Of a DNA stretch of 64,000 nucleotides, positions 8,014-15,712 are shown piece by piece (position 1 is the first letter of the stretch; every line of letters begins with the position of its first letter). A program made the position numbers and the translations under genes. Below the pieces are notes generated by a model. That model saw nothing but the letters and a program-made list of their open reading frames with translations. It ran no database searches and was not told the DNA's origin. The DNA is from Streptomyces fulvoviolaceus (lineage in GTDB: Bacteria > Actinomycetota > Actinomycetes > Streptomycetales > Streptomycetaceae): positions 62,001 to 126,000 of the forward strand of contig NZ_JOEY01000023.1 of assembly GCF_000718165.1 (NCBI RefSeq). Reading direction: 5' to 3'.

Positions 8014-8057
8014 TTGCCCATTGATGTGCAGGCTAGTTTATTGCTCATTGATGTGCA
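8014..8057. promoter_or_regulatory. paired TetR operator candidates
   Basis: Two near-identical 17-base blocks, TTGCCCATTGATGTGCA (8014-8030) and TTGCTCATTGATGTGCA (8041-8057), start 27 bases apart. Each contains the imperfect palindrome TGCnCA-TTGA-TGTGCA. They sit 55 bases upstream of the TetR start at 8112, so autoregulation is likely. The flanking DNA is AT-rich for this genome. Confidence 0.6.
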
Positions 8058-8111
8058 AATATCGCAGCGCCTGATGCCGATCCCCCTCCCCCGCCCCAGC
8101 GAGGTACCGAT

Positions 8112-8756
8112 GTGACCAGCCCGTCCGCGCCCCACAGCACCCGGCGCCGCGCCTCGCGCACCACCCGCACCCGCATCCTGGAAGCGGCCCGAAGTGAACT
8201 CGGCCGCAGCCCCGACAGCAGCCTCGCCGACATCGCGGAGGCCGCCGGAGTGGCCCGTCGTACGGTCTACGGCCACTTCTCCGGCCGCTCCGCACTCGTC
8301 GAGGGACTCGCCGCGGAGGCCGGGGAGGCGATACGCCTCGCGGTCGCCGTCACTCGTGGACGGAACCCCGATCCCCCGAGCGCCCTGGCCGGCTTCGTCC
8401 TCACCATGTGGCCGGTCGGCGACCGTTACCGCGTGCTGATCGGCCTCGCCCACCAGGACCTCGCCCGCGACCGGATCCGCCGGCTCCTCGCCCCCGCCCG
8501 CGACTCGGTCGCCGCGATCCTCGCCGAGGGCCAGCGCCAGGGCGTCTTCCACACCAGCGTCCCGCCCGGCCCGCTCAGCAGAGCCGTCGAAGCCCATCTG
8601 CTGGCGCTCCTGGAGAGCGTCAACTGCGGGATCTGGGCGGACGACGGCACGAGCGCCGCCACCGCGGCCCTGATCGCCGCGGGAGTCGACAGCTCCGCCG
8701 CGGCCGCCACGGTCCACCGCCTGCACGGCACGGGGCCGACCCGATCACCCCTCTGA
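8112..8756 (+). CDS. TetR-family regulator
   Basis: A 214-residue regulator. The N-terminal helix-turn-helix (about residues 18-65) reads TRILEAARSELGRSPDSSLA, then DIAEAAGVARRTVYGHFSGR. The C-terminal ligand domain is helical. The GTG at 8112 follows GAGG at good spacing. It is a clear paralogue of the TetR gene ending at 9710: both share a LTMWPVGDRYR / LAIWPVGDHYR block and the same layout, suggesting an old gene duplication. It lies 25 bases before the LmeA-type gene, which it probably controls together with itself through the operators at 8014-8057. The ligand is unknown. Confidence 0.9.
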   Translation: MTSPSAPHSTRRRASRTTRTRILEAARSELGRSPDSSLADIAEAAGVARRTVYGHFSGRSALVEGLAAEAGEAIRLAVAVTRGRNPDPPSALAGFVLTMWPVGDRYRVLIGLAHQDLARDRIRRLLAPARDSVAAILAEGQRQGVFHTSVPPGPLSRAVEAHLLALLESVNCGIWADDGTSAATAALIAAGVDSSAAAATVHRLHGTGPTRSPL

Positions 8757-8781
8757 ATCCCTGACCTCTGAAGGAGAGCTC

Positions 8782-9555
8782 ATGCAGCAGCCCGAGTACA
8801 TCGGCGACGCCCACCCCTCGTACGAGCCGTACGCCCCGTACCGACCCCGCTGGTACCGGCGGCCGGCGGTCATCGCGGCCGCCGCCCTGTGCGCGCCGGC
8901 CCTCGTCCCCGTCGTGGTCGACCGGCTCGCGGCGGCGCGGGTGGAGTCGCGTACCGCCGAGGCCTTCCAGCAGGGCATGGACACGCCCTTGCCGCCCGAG
9001 GTCCACGTCCGCGGCTTCCCCGTCCTGACCCAGCTGGCCTCCGACACCCTGCGGCACGTGGACATCACCGCGCACGACATACCGGCGTACGACGCCACCC
9101 GCCCTCTCCCGGTGAGCGAACTCTCCCTGAATCTGGACGACTTGACGAAGTCCGACGACGACAGCGAGGCCTACGCACGCTCCGCACAGGCCACCGCCCG
9201 GCTGTCCTACACGGACGTGTCGAGCGCCCTCGGCCTGGAGGTCTCGCAGGGCAGCCGCCCCGGGCAGATCCGGGCGAGCGTCCTGCTGCCGCCCGGCAAC
9301 GAGGTCACGGTGACGACGACCGTCTCGGCGGCCTCCGGCAACCGCATCGCCTTCAAGGACTTCGAGATCACGGGCGGCGTGCTGCCCACCGTCGGCGAGG
9401 AGGTGCTGAGCAAGGTCTTCGACAAGCCGATCCAACTGCGGAACATCCCCGAGGGCCTGCACCTGCGCTCAGTCACCACCGCCGCGGACGGACTCACCGC
9501 CCGCTTCTCGGGCAAGTCCGTCACCTTCCGGCCCGACGGGGCGTCAGCCGCCTGA
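8782..9555 (+). CDS. LmeA-type (DUF2993) phospholipid-binding protein
   Basis: A 257-residue protein with a proline/tyrosine-rich cytoplasmic start, one N-terminal membrane helix (about 33-48, VIAAAALCAPALVPVVV) and an extracytoplasmic beta-rich DUF2993 domain. The latter contains VHVRGFPVLTQLASDTLRHV and GNRIAFKDFEITGG. The mycobacterial relative LmeA binds phospholipid and acts in cell-envelope glycolipid maturation; a similar envelope role is inferred. An AGGAG site precedes the ATG. The 3' end of this gene together with the intergenic region is tandemly duplicated immediately downstream, leaving a fragment of 35 codons. Confidence 0.8.
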   Translation: MQQPEYIGDAHPSYEPYAPYRPRWYRRPAVIAAAALCAPALVPVVVDRLAAARVESRTAEAFQQGMDTPLPPEVHVRGFPVLTQLASDTLRHVDITAHDIPAYDATRPLPVSELSLNLDDLTKSDDDSEAYARSAQATARLSYTDVSSALGLEVSQGSRPGQIRASVLLPPGNEVTVTTTVSAASGNRIAFKDFEITGGVLPTVGEEVLSKVFDKPIQLRNIPEGLHLRSVTTAADGLTARFSGKSVTFRPDGASAA

Positions 9556-9741
9556 CCTCAGGCCTCGGCCGCGACCTCCTCGAGGGCCTGCACCTGCGCC
9601 CGGTCACCACCACGGCGGACGGACTCACCGCCCGCTTCTCGGGCAAGTCCGTCACCTTCCGGCCCGACGAGGCGTCAGCCACCTGACCTCAGGCCTCAGG
9701 CCTCAGGCCTCAGGCCTCAGCAGCCTCGGCCGCGACCTCCC
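9451..9741. repeat. tandem duplication of the lmeA-like/tetR 3' junction
   Basis: The segment 9451-9581 is repeated at 9582-9741. Both copies encode EGLHLRxVTTxADGLTARFS up to a stop, followed by CTGACCTCAGGCCT and CTCGGCCGCGACCTCC. In the second copy a CTCAGGC heptamer has expanded (9688-9720, about 4.7 units). The second copy also supplies the true 3' end of the converging TetR gene, so the ancestral convergent junction itself was duplicated. The copies differ at a few bases, so the event is not very recent. Confidence 0.85.
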
Positions 9742-10342
9742 CGACCACGGCGCTCGCCCGCTTCTCCGGCACCCCCGCCGCGACGAGCGTGGCGACGGCG
9801 ACCCGTGTCCCGTCGTCCTCCAGCGACCCGTCGTTGACCGCCTCCAGGAGGGCGACCGTCATGGCCTCCAGGCCGGCGCTCAGCACGGCGGACGGCAGCT
9901 GGGTGTGGAAGACACCGTCCCGCTGGCCCCGTTCCAGGATCGCCGTGGCCTCGGCGCGGGCCGGCGCCAGGACCTCGGCCACGCGCTCGACGCCCAGGTC
10001 CCGCCGGGCCAGCGCGAGGAGCATCCGGTAGTGGTCCCCCACGGGCCAGATGGCGAGCACGAAGTACGCGAGCGCCCGCTCGGCCGGCTCGTCCGGCCGC
10101 ACCCCGGCGGCCACCGTGGTCCGCAGGGTCTCGGCGGCCTCCTCGGCCAGCGCCTCCAACAGCGCCGCGCGCCCGGGGAAGTGCCCGAAGAGAGTCCGTC
10201 GTACGACACCTGCGGCCCGCGCCAGCTCCTCCAGCGTGACGTCGGGATTCCGCCCCAGCTCCTGGCGGGCCGTGGCCAGGATGCGTGCCCGGTTGGAGCG
10301 CGCGTTGCGTCGCAGCGGCTCGCGGGCGACGGACTTGGTCAC
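9710..10342 (-). CDS. TetR-family regulator (paralogue)
   Basis: About 210 residues. The helix-turn-helix reads ARILATARQELGRNPDVTLE, then LARAAGVVRRTLFGHFPGRA, and the rest is a helical ligand domain. It resembles the TetR at 8112 along its length. An upstream GTG at 10396 would add a proline-rich tail that does not look like coding sequence; the GTG at 10342 gives VTKSVAREPLRR, the more natural start. The C-terminal AAEAAEA is encoded by the expanded CTCAGGC repeat and so may vary. It converges on the lmeA-like gene and may cross-regulate it with the other TetR. Confidence 0.85.
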   Translation of the reverse strand: MTKSVAREPLRRNARSNRARILATARQELGRNPDVTLEELARAAGVVRRTLFGHFPGRAALLEALAEEAAETLRTTVAAGVRPDEPAERALAYFVLAIWPVGDHYRMLLALARRDLGVERVAEVLAPARAEATAILERGQRDGVFHTQLPSAVLSAGLEAMTVALLEAVNDGSLEDDGTRVAVATLVAAGVPEKRASAVVGEVAAEAAEA

Positions 10343-10444
10343 GGAGATCGACCTCGGAGGCGGAGGGGGGCGGAAAGGACACGTCCATTTTGACACGGTC
10401 GTCCGTCACTCCTGCCGGGCCGGTGACGGGGGTCGGCCGTCCCC

Positions 10445-10533
10445 ATACGGCGTGGATCGCATCGCATTCCGAATACGGCGTTGACCGATATACGGCGTTG
10501 ATCGGTTCATCGGCCGGAGCATAGGTTCCGACC
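10445..10533 (+). promoter_or_regulatory. triple ATACGGCGTTGA repeats and leaderless promoter
   Basis: Three copies of ATACGGCGTKGAYCG start at 10445, 10473 and 10490. The last supplies a -35-like TTGATC (10498-10503), followed after 18 bases by TAGGTT (10522-10527). The predicted start of transcription is at about 10533-10535, at the ATG, so the downstream oxidoreductase is probably translated from a leaderless mRNA. The repeats could be binding sites for a regulator. Confidence 0.45.
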
Positions 10534-10534
10534 C

Positions 10535-11407
10535 ATGACGAATCTCCGGATCGGTGTCATGTACGCCCGCGACTGGGACCCGGCGGGGCTGCCCGGGTTC
10601 GCACGGCAGGCCGAGGCGCTCGGGGTGGACGACCTGTGGGTCGTCGAGGACCTCGGCTGGAACGGCGGGGTGTCGGCGGCGGCCGTGGCCCTGGGCGCGA
10701 CGGAGCGGCTGCGAGTCGGCATCGGGATCGCCCCGGCGCCGTTGCGCAGCCCGGCGCTGCTGGCGATGGAACTGGCCACGCTGGCAAGGGTGTTCCCGGG
10801 GCGGCTGGTGGCCGGGATCGGGCACGGGGTGCGGGAGTGGATGGTGCAGGTCGGCGTCGCACCGCGCTCCCCGCTCGCCCTGCTGGAGGAGACGATCACC
10901 TCCGTGCGCGCGCTGCTGAGGGGGGAGAAGGTCGAGCTGGAAGGCCGCGAAGTGCGCCTGGACGGGGTCCAGTTGGTGCACCCGCCCGCCGAACCCCCGC
11001 CGGTGGTCGCCGGCGTCGTACGCCCCCGCTCCCTCGAACTGTCCGGCCGGGTCGCGGACGGCACCCTGATCGCCGAGGGCCACGGACCGCAGGACCTGGA
11101 GAACACCCGGGCGCTGATCGCCAAGGGTGGCGCCGGCGCCGATCACACGCTGAACGTGTTCGCCTTCTGCTGCGTGGGCGACGACCCCGACGAGGTGGCC
11201 CGGACCCTGCACCCGCACACCGAGGGCCACGGTGCCTGGCTGGGCCGCCCGCAGCAGGAGGTGTTCACCGTCTCCGGCAGCGCCCCACGGGCCGCCGAAC
11301 AGATCGGCGCCCTGCAGGCGTCCGGCGCCGACACCGTCGTACTCCGCATCTTCGGACCCGAGCCGCTACGGCAGCTGGAAGCCGTCCTGAGGGCCGCCGA
11401 ACACTGA
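10535..11407 (+). CDS. luciferase-like (LLM) flavin-dependent oxidoreductase
   Basis: A 290-residue TIM-barrel oxidoreductase of the luciferase-like superfamily. It shows RIGVMYARDWDPAGLPGFAR, DDLWVVEDLGWNGGVSAAA, LRVGIGIAPAPLRSPALLAM and GRLVAGIGHGVREWM, then PPPVVAGVVRPRSLELSGRV and DGTLIAEG in the second half. Members use reduced FMN or coenzyme F420; the order of motifs resembles F420-dependent enzymes, but the cofactor cannot be fixed from sequence alone. It is monocistronic, with a probable leaderless promoter. Substrate unknown. Confidence 0.8.
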   Translation: MTNLRIGVMYARDWDPAGLPGFARQAEALGVDDLWVVEDLGWNGGVSAAAVALGATERLRVGIGIAPAPLRSPALLAMELATLARVFPGRLVAGIGHGVREWMVQVGVAPRSPLALLEETITSVRALLRGEKVELEGREVRLDGVQLVHPPAEPPPVVAGVVRPRSLELSGRVADGTLIAEGHGPQDLENTRALIAKGGAGADHTLNVFAFCCVGDDPDEVARTLHPHTEGHGAWLGRPQQEVFTVSGSAPRAAEQIGALQASGADTVVLRIFGPEPLRQLEAVLRAAEH

Positions 11408-11647
11408 GCACCTCACAGCAAACCCACAGATGAGAGGGGTCGCAGAGGGATAACCCTTGAATGACTCCCAAGCTCATGACATGACTCGGTCAATTCTGTC
11501 ACTCTTCCTCCACCCTTTACGCAGGCCTTACACAGCCTGCGCAGGGGCGCGTTCCCGCACCGCCCTGCTCAGCTCGTCCCCGGACTGACGCCCCGTCTGC
11601 CCGGTCTGTCACCGGCCGTCGACGCGGCCGTCGCAGTAGGAGCAAGA

Positions 11648-14041
11648 GTGAGACGTATCCCCCCTCAGGCGGCCGCAGCCGGCGCCCTGGCGGCCACCGC
11701 CGCGTTCCTGGCCCTCGGCATACCGGCGATTCCGGCGGTCGCCGCCCCCGCCCCCCACGCCAGCCCCCTCCGCACCGGAGGCCTGGAGGCCGAACTCACC
11801 CCGGCCCAGCACACGGCGCTGCTGAAGAAGGCATCTGCGCAGACCGTGTCGACGGCCGACTCCCTGGGCCTGGGCTCGAAGGAGAAGCTGGTCGTCAAGG
11901 GCGTCGCCAAGGACAACGACGGCACGCTGCACACCCGTTACGAGCGCACCTACGCCGGTCTGCCGGTCCTCGGCGGCGACCTGGTCGTGCACACCCCGCC
12001 GGCCTCCGTGGCCGCCGGCACGGTGAGCAGCACCTTCAACAACAAGCGGACCATCAAGGTCGCCTCCACCGCCCCGACCTTCACCAAGGCGTCCGCCCAG
12101 ACCAAGGCCCTCAAGGCCGCCAAGGCCCACGACGCCAAGTCGCCCGCCACCGACAGCGCCCGCAAGGTGATCTGGGCCGGCAGCGGTACCCCCAAGCTGG
12201 CCTGGGAGACCGTGGTCAGCGGCCTCCAGCACGACGGCACCCCGAGCCGGCTGCACGTCATCACCGACGCCGCCACCGGCAAGGAGCTCTTCCAGTACGA
12301 GGACATCAAGACCGGCACCGGCAACAGCCAGTACAGCGGCACCGTCACCATCGGCACCACGCTGTCCGGCTCGACGTACCAGCTGAACGACACCACGCGC
12401 GGCGCCGCCAAGACGTACAACCTCAACAACGGCACGTCCGGCACCGGCACCCTGATGACCGACTCCGACGACGTGTGGGGCACCGGCTCCGGCTCCAACA
12501 CCCAGACCGCCGGCGTCGACGCCCACTTCGGCGCCCAGACCACCTGGGACTTCTACAAGAACACCTTCGGCCGCAGCGGCATCAAGAACGACGGCGTCGC
12601 CGCCTACTCGCGCGTCCACTACAGCACGGCGTACGTCAACGCCTTCTGGGACGACGACTGCTTCTGCATGACGTACGGCGACGGGGACGGCGGCACCAAG
12701 GCCCTCACCTCGCTCGACATCGCCGGCCACGAGATGACCCACGGCGTCACCTCCAACACCGCGGGCCTCAACTACTCCGGCGAGTCGGGCGGGTTGAACG
12801 AGGCGACCTCCGACATCTTCGGCACCGGCGTCGAGTTCTACGCGGCCAACTCGTCCGACGTCGGCGACTACCTGGTCGGCGAGGAAGTCGACATCAACGG
12901 CGACGGTACGCCGCTGCGTTACATGGACGAGCCCGACAAGGACGGCTCCTCCTACGACAGTTGGTACTCCGGCATCGGCAATGTGGACGTCCACTACTCC
13001 TCGGGCCCGGCGAACCACATGTTCTACCTGCTCTCCGAGGGCAGCGGTTCCAAGACCATCAACGGCGTCACCTACAACAGCCCGACCTCCGACGGGGTTG
13101 CTGTGGCCGGCATCGGCCGGGCCGCGGCCCTGCAGATCTGGTACAAGGCGCTGACGACGTACATGACGTCCAGCACCACGTACGCCCAGGCCCGCACCGC
13201 CGCCCTCAACGCCGCCACGGACCTGTACGGCAGCAGCTCCACCCAGTACGCCGGTGTCGGCAACGCCTTCGCCGGCATCAACGTCGGCAGCCACATCACC
13301 GTGCCGACGACCGGCGTCACGGTCACCAACCCGGGCAGCCAGTCCTCGACCGTCGGCACCGCGGTGAGCCTGCAGATCTCGGCCAGCAGCACCAACAGCG
13401 GCTCACTCACCTACGCCGCGACCGGCCTGCCCACCGGTCTGTCGATCAGCAGCTCGACCGGCGCGATCTCCGGCACCCCGACGACGGCGGGCACCTACAG
13501 CTCGACCGTCACGGTGACCGACAGTACGGGCGCGACCGGTACGGCGTCCTTCACCTGGACGGTGAGCGCGAGCGGCGGCGGCAGCTGCACCTCGACCCAA
13601 CTCCTGGGCAACCAGGGCTTCGAGTCGGGCAGCACCACCTGGACCGCGTCCAGCGGCGTCATCACCAACTCCAGCAGCCAGGCGGCCCGCACCGGTTCGT
13701 ACAAGGCCTGGCTCGACGGCTACGGCTCGACCCACACCGACACGCTGTCCCAGTCGGTGACGATCCCGAGCGGCTGCACGGGCACGACCTTCACCTTCTA
13801 CCTGCACATCGACACGGCCGAGACCACCACCAGCACCCAGTACGACAAGCTGACGGTCACCGCCGGATCGACCACCCTGGCCACCTACTCCAACCTCAAC
13901 GCGGCCAGCGGCTACGTCGCGAAGTCCTTCAGTCTGTCGGCCTTCGCCGGCACCACCGTCGCCCTGAAGTTCAGCGGCGTCGAGGACTCCTCGCTCCAGA
14001 CCAGCTTCGTCATCGACGACACGGCCGTCACGACCAGCTGA
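11648..14041 (+). CDS. secreted thermolysin-like (M4) metalloprotease with PIG and C-terminal beta domains
   Basis: A 797-residue preproprotein. A signal peptide (about 1-35, ending AVAAPA) is followed by an FTP/PepSY propeptide (about 40-210) and a catalytic M4 domain (about 215-545) with the zinc motif HEMTH near residue 361 and the third ligand in GGLNEATSD about 20 residues on; the catalytic histidine region is VHYSSGPANHMF. A putative-Ig (He_PIG) domain (about 551-640, GLPTGLSISSSTGAISGTP) and a jelly-roll-like C-terminal domain (641-797, from CTSTQLLGNQGFES) probably mediate adhesion or substrate binding. The GTG start follows GGAG. It is expected to be exported and self-processed. A strong bidirectional terminator separates it from the converging expansin gene. 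Confidence 0.92.
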   Translation: MRRIPPQAAAAGALAATAAFLALGIPAIPAVAAPAPHASPLRTGGLEAELTPAQHTALLKKASAQTVSTADSLGLGSKEKLVVKGVAKDNDGTLHTRYERTYAGLPVLGGDLVVHTPPASVAAGTVSSTFNNKRTIKVASTAPTFTKASAQTKALKAAKAHDAKSPATDSARKVIWAGSGTPKLAWETVVSGLQHDGTPSRLHVITDAATGKELFQYEDIKTGTGNSQYSGTVTIGTTLSGSTYQLNDTTRGAAKTYNLNNGTSGTGTLMTDSDDVWGTGSGSNTQTAGVDAHFGAQTTWDFYKNTFGRSGIKNDGVAAYSRVHYSTAYVNAFWDDDCFCMTYGDGDGGTKALTSLDIAGHEMTHGVTSNTAGLNYSGESGGLNEATSDIFGTGVEFYAANSSDVGDYLVGEEVDINGDGTPLRYMDEPDKDGSSYDSWYSGIGNVDVHYSSGPANHMFYLLSEGSGSKTINGVTYNSPTSDGVAVAGIGRAAALQIWYKALTTYMTSSTTYAQARTAALNAATDLYGSSSTQYAGVGNAFAGINVGSHITVPTTGVTVTNPGSQSSTVGTAVSLQISASSTNSGSLTYAATGLPTGLSISSSTGAISGTPTTAGTYSSTVTVTDSTGATGTASFTWTVSASGGGSCTSTQLLGNQGFESGSTTWTASSGVITNSSSQAARTGSYKAWLDGYGSTHTDTLSQSVTIPSGCTGTTFTFYLHIDTAETTTSTQYDKLTVTAGSTTLATYSNLNAASGYVAKSFSLSAFAGTTVALKFSGVEDSSLQTSFVIDDTAVTTS

Positions 14042-14056
14042 CCGGCACCGCTCTCC

Positions 14057-14083
14057 GACCCCGCCGCACCCTGCGGCGGGGTC
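14057..14083. terminator. bidirectional terminator
   Basis: A perfect 12-bp inverted repeat, GACCCCGCCGCA and TGCGGCGGGGTC, with a CCC loop, between the converging protease and expansin genes. It overlaps the expansin stop codon. Confidence 0.85.
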
Positions 14084-15092
14084 AGTGCTGTGCGAACTGG
14101 ACGCGGGTCGACTGCACGACGTCCGGCCGCACCGCGATCCCGTCGACGGTCAGCTGTTCGCCGTAGATGTCGGTGATCCGGATCGCGCCACCGCACCCGC
14201 TGCCCTGCTCGGAGAGGAAGTAGTTGTACTCGGTACGGGGCAGTTGGCTCCAGCCGCTGCCGGTGCGCACCTCCAGTCGCGCCACCGGGTTGCGGTGACC
14301 GATCACCTGGATTCCGCACCAGTAGGCGCTGGACCCTGTCTTGTACCGGATCGAGAGCGTGTCGGACGTGTCGGGGCTCAGCAGGGTCCAGGTGATCGGG
14401 ATCCGGCCGGCCACGGGGTCGGCGAGTTTGGCGAACGCCTGGGCGCTGAGGTCGAGTTGACCGGGTGCGCACTCCCCGGGGCACAAGTTGGTGATCCGGA
14501 CCGTGATGGTGGCGCCGCTCGCCGCCCGGACGCGGACGTACGCCCCGCACGCCTTGGACGTCTCGTAGTCGGTGGTGTTCATCGCCGCGGTCATGACGTT
14601 GTCGGTCGGGCCGAACAGACAGGCGCCGTTGCCGTCCGCGGCGTCGTAGAAGGTGGCGACTCCGTCGTAGGTGACGTCGGGCTTGATCCGTCCCGCGAGC
14701 GGCGCCGCGCCGGAGACCGCCCGCGGGGCGCTCGTGGCCGAGGGCCGCGGTGAGGCGCTGCTCGCGGTGGCCGTCGATGTGGTGGCACGGGCCGTCGCGG
14801 TCGGGGAGGCCGAGGACGGCTTCCGCGTCGGCGTCGCGGACGGCGACTCGGTCACCTCGCTGCCGGCGACGGACGTCACGCGGCCACGCCCGTCGTCGGT
14901 CTCGCGGTCGGGGCGGAAGTCGGTGCGGAACACCATGACCAGGAACCCGACGAACGCGACGACCACCATGACGGCGGCGAAGACGAGAACAGAGTGCCGC
15001 TTGCGCGGTTGGCGGTGCTGAGAAGAGGACTCCACACCGGTCAGTGGTCGCCGGGTCCGAAAAGGTTGCCGGGAATCCAAAAATCCCCGCAC
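14082..15092 (-). CDS. membrane-anchored expansin-like (EXLX1-type) protein
   Basis: Up to 336 residues. A cytoplasmic tail, one membrane helix (about 34-55, VLVFAAVMVVVAFVGFLVMV) and a long Ser/Thr/Pro/Ala linker (about 75-130) precede a two-domain expansin module. D1 (about 138-235) is a double-psi barrel with YDGVATFYDAADGNGACLFG, MTAAMNTTDYETSKACGAYV and LCPGECAPGQLDLS. D2 (about 236-336) is a carbohydrate-binding domain including GSSAYWCGIQVIGHRNPVAR. Expansins loosen cellulose or peptidoglycan without hydrolysis. The GTG at 15092 lacks a clear ribosome binding site; an in-frame GTG at 15035 is possible. It is divergent from a small secreted protein, with twin palindromes in between. Confidence 0.85.
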   Translation of the reverse strand: MRGFLDSRQPFRTRRPLTGVESSSQHRQPRKRHSVLVFAAVMVVVAFVGFLVMVFRTDFRPDRETDDGRGRVTSVAGSEVTESPSATPTRKPSSASPTATARATTSTATASSASPRPSATSAPRAVSGAAPLAGRIKPDVTYDGVATFYDAADGNGACLFGPTDNVMTAAMNTTDYETSKACGAYVRVRAASGATITVRITNLCPGECAPGQLDLSAQAFAKLADPVAGRIPITWTLLSPDTSDTLSIRYKTGSSAYWCGIQVIGHRNPVARLEVRTGSGWSQLPRTEYNYFLSEQGSGCGGAIRITDIYGEQLTVDGIAVRPDVVQSTRVQFAQH

Positions 15093-15153
15093 TGTCGACA
15101 GTTGAGGCTGCGAGTACAGAACAGAGCCTTGCTACCGCCACAGTGTCGACACT
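15091..15153. promoter_or_regulatory. twin perfect palindromes in divergent promoter region
   Basis: ACTGTCGACAGT (15091-15102) and AGTGTCGACACT (15142-15153) are both perfect 12-bp palindromes with a common TGTCGACA core and centres 51 bases apart. One abuts the expansin start and the other lies 53 bases before the small secreted gene. The arrangement suggests a dimeric repressor acting on both genes, perhaps by looping; no candidate regulator gene is adjacent. Confidence 0.6.
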
Positions 15154-15205
15154 ATGAAGGTGCGGCACACCCGTCGTCCAACAGCCACGACAGAGGGAGC
15201 CGTCC

Positions 15206-15544
15206 ATGAAGCCCGCCGAAGGAAACGGCGTCAACGGTGTGACCATGAGAGCCCGTGTCAGAACCCTCGGCGCCCTCGGAGCCGCGGCCCTCGCACTGCC
15301 CGCCACCCCCGCCCGGGCCGCGTCGAGCCCCGGCACCATCTCGAACGGCGTCCTCGTCACGCTGACCGGCGGTTCCACGTGGACGGTGACCGGCACGTCG
15401 TATCTCAGCGTCCTGACACTCGACGCGGACTCCGCGGTGACGGCCCGTGCCGGGAGCACGGTGACGATGACGGTGGACGACGTGCCGACCGCACTCGCCC
15501 CGGGGCAGACGTACACCGGGGCGATCACGCTGACCGTGCAGTGA
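15206..15544 (+). CDS. small secreted beta-rich protein
   Basis: 112 residues. A signal peptide (about 1-38; RVRTLGALGAAALALPATPARA) is followed by a mature domain of about 74 residues, rich in T, V and A, predicted as beta strands (GVLVTLTGGSTWTVTGTSYL, AGSTVTMTVDDV, TYTGAITLTV). It has no cysteines and no recognised family. The start follows GAGGGAG. An internal ATG (codon 14) is an alternative. Position opposite the expansin gene suggests joint control and a role at the cell surface; this is inference. Confidence 0.65.
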   Translation: MKPAEGNGVNGVTMRARVRTLGALGAAALALPATPARAASSPGTISNGVLVTLTGGSTWTVTGTSYLSVLTLDADSAVTARAGSTVTMTVDDVPTALAPGQTYTGAITLTVQ

Positions 15545-15712
15545 CGGTGCGGGCGCTGCACGAAACCGGCGCTGTAAGAAACCGGCGCTGTACGAAACCA
15601 CGGTCCCGTGACACGTGCGTCACAGCCCCGCGCCCTAGATTTCCGTGCCCATGACAGAGCCCCGATTGACAGAACCCCGATCGTCATCCACGCAAAGGAC
15701 ACCCCTCCCCTC

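Noticed and set aside
11609..13294. 561-codon minus-strand frame opposite the M4 protease
   Set aside because: Val/Gly-rich antisense shadow; the protease shows clear zinc motifs on the other strand.
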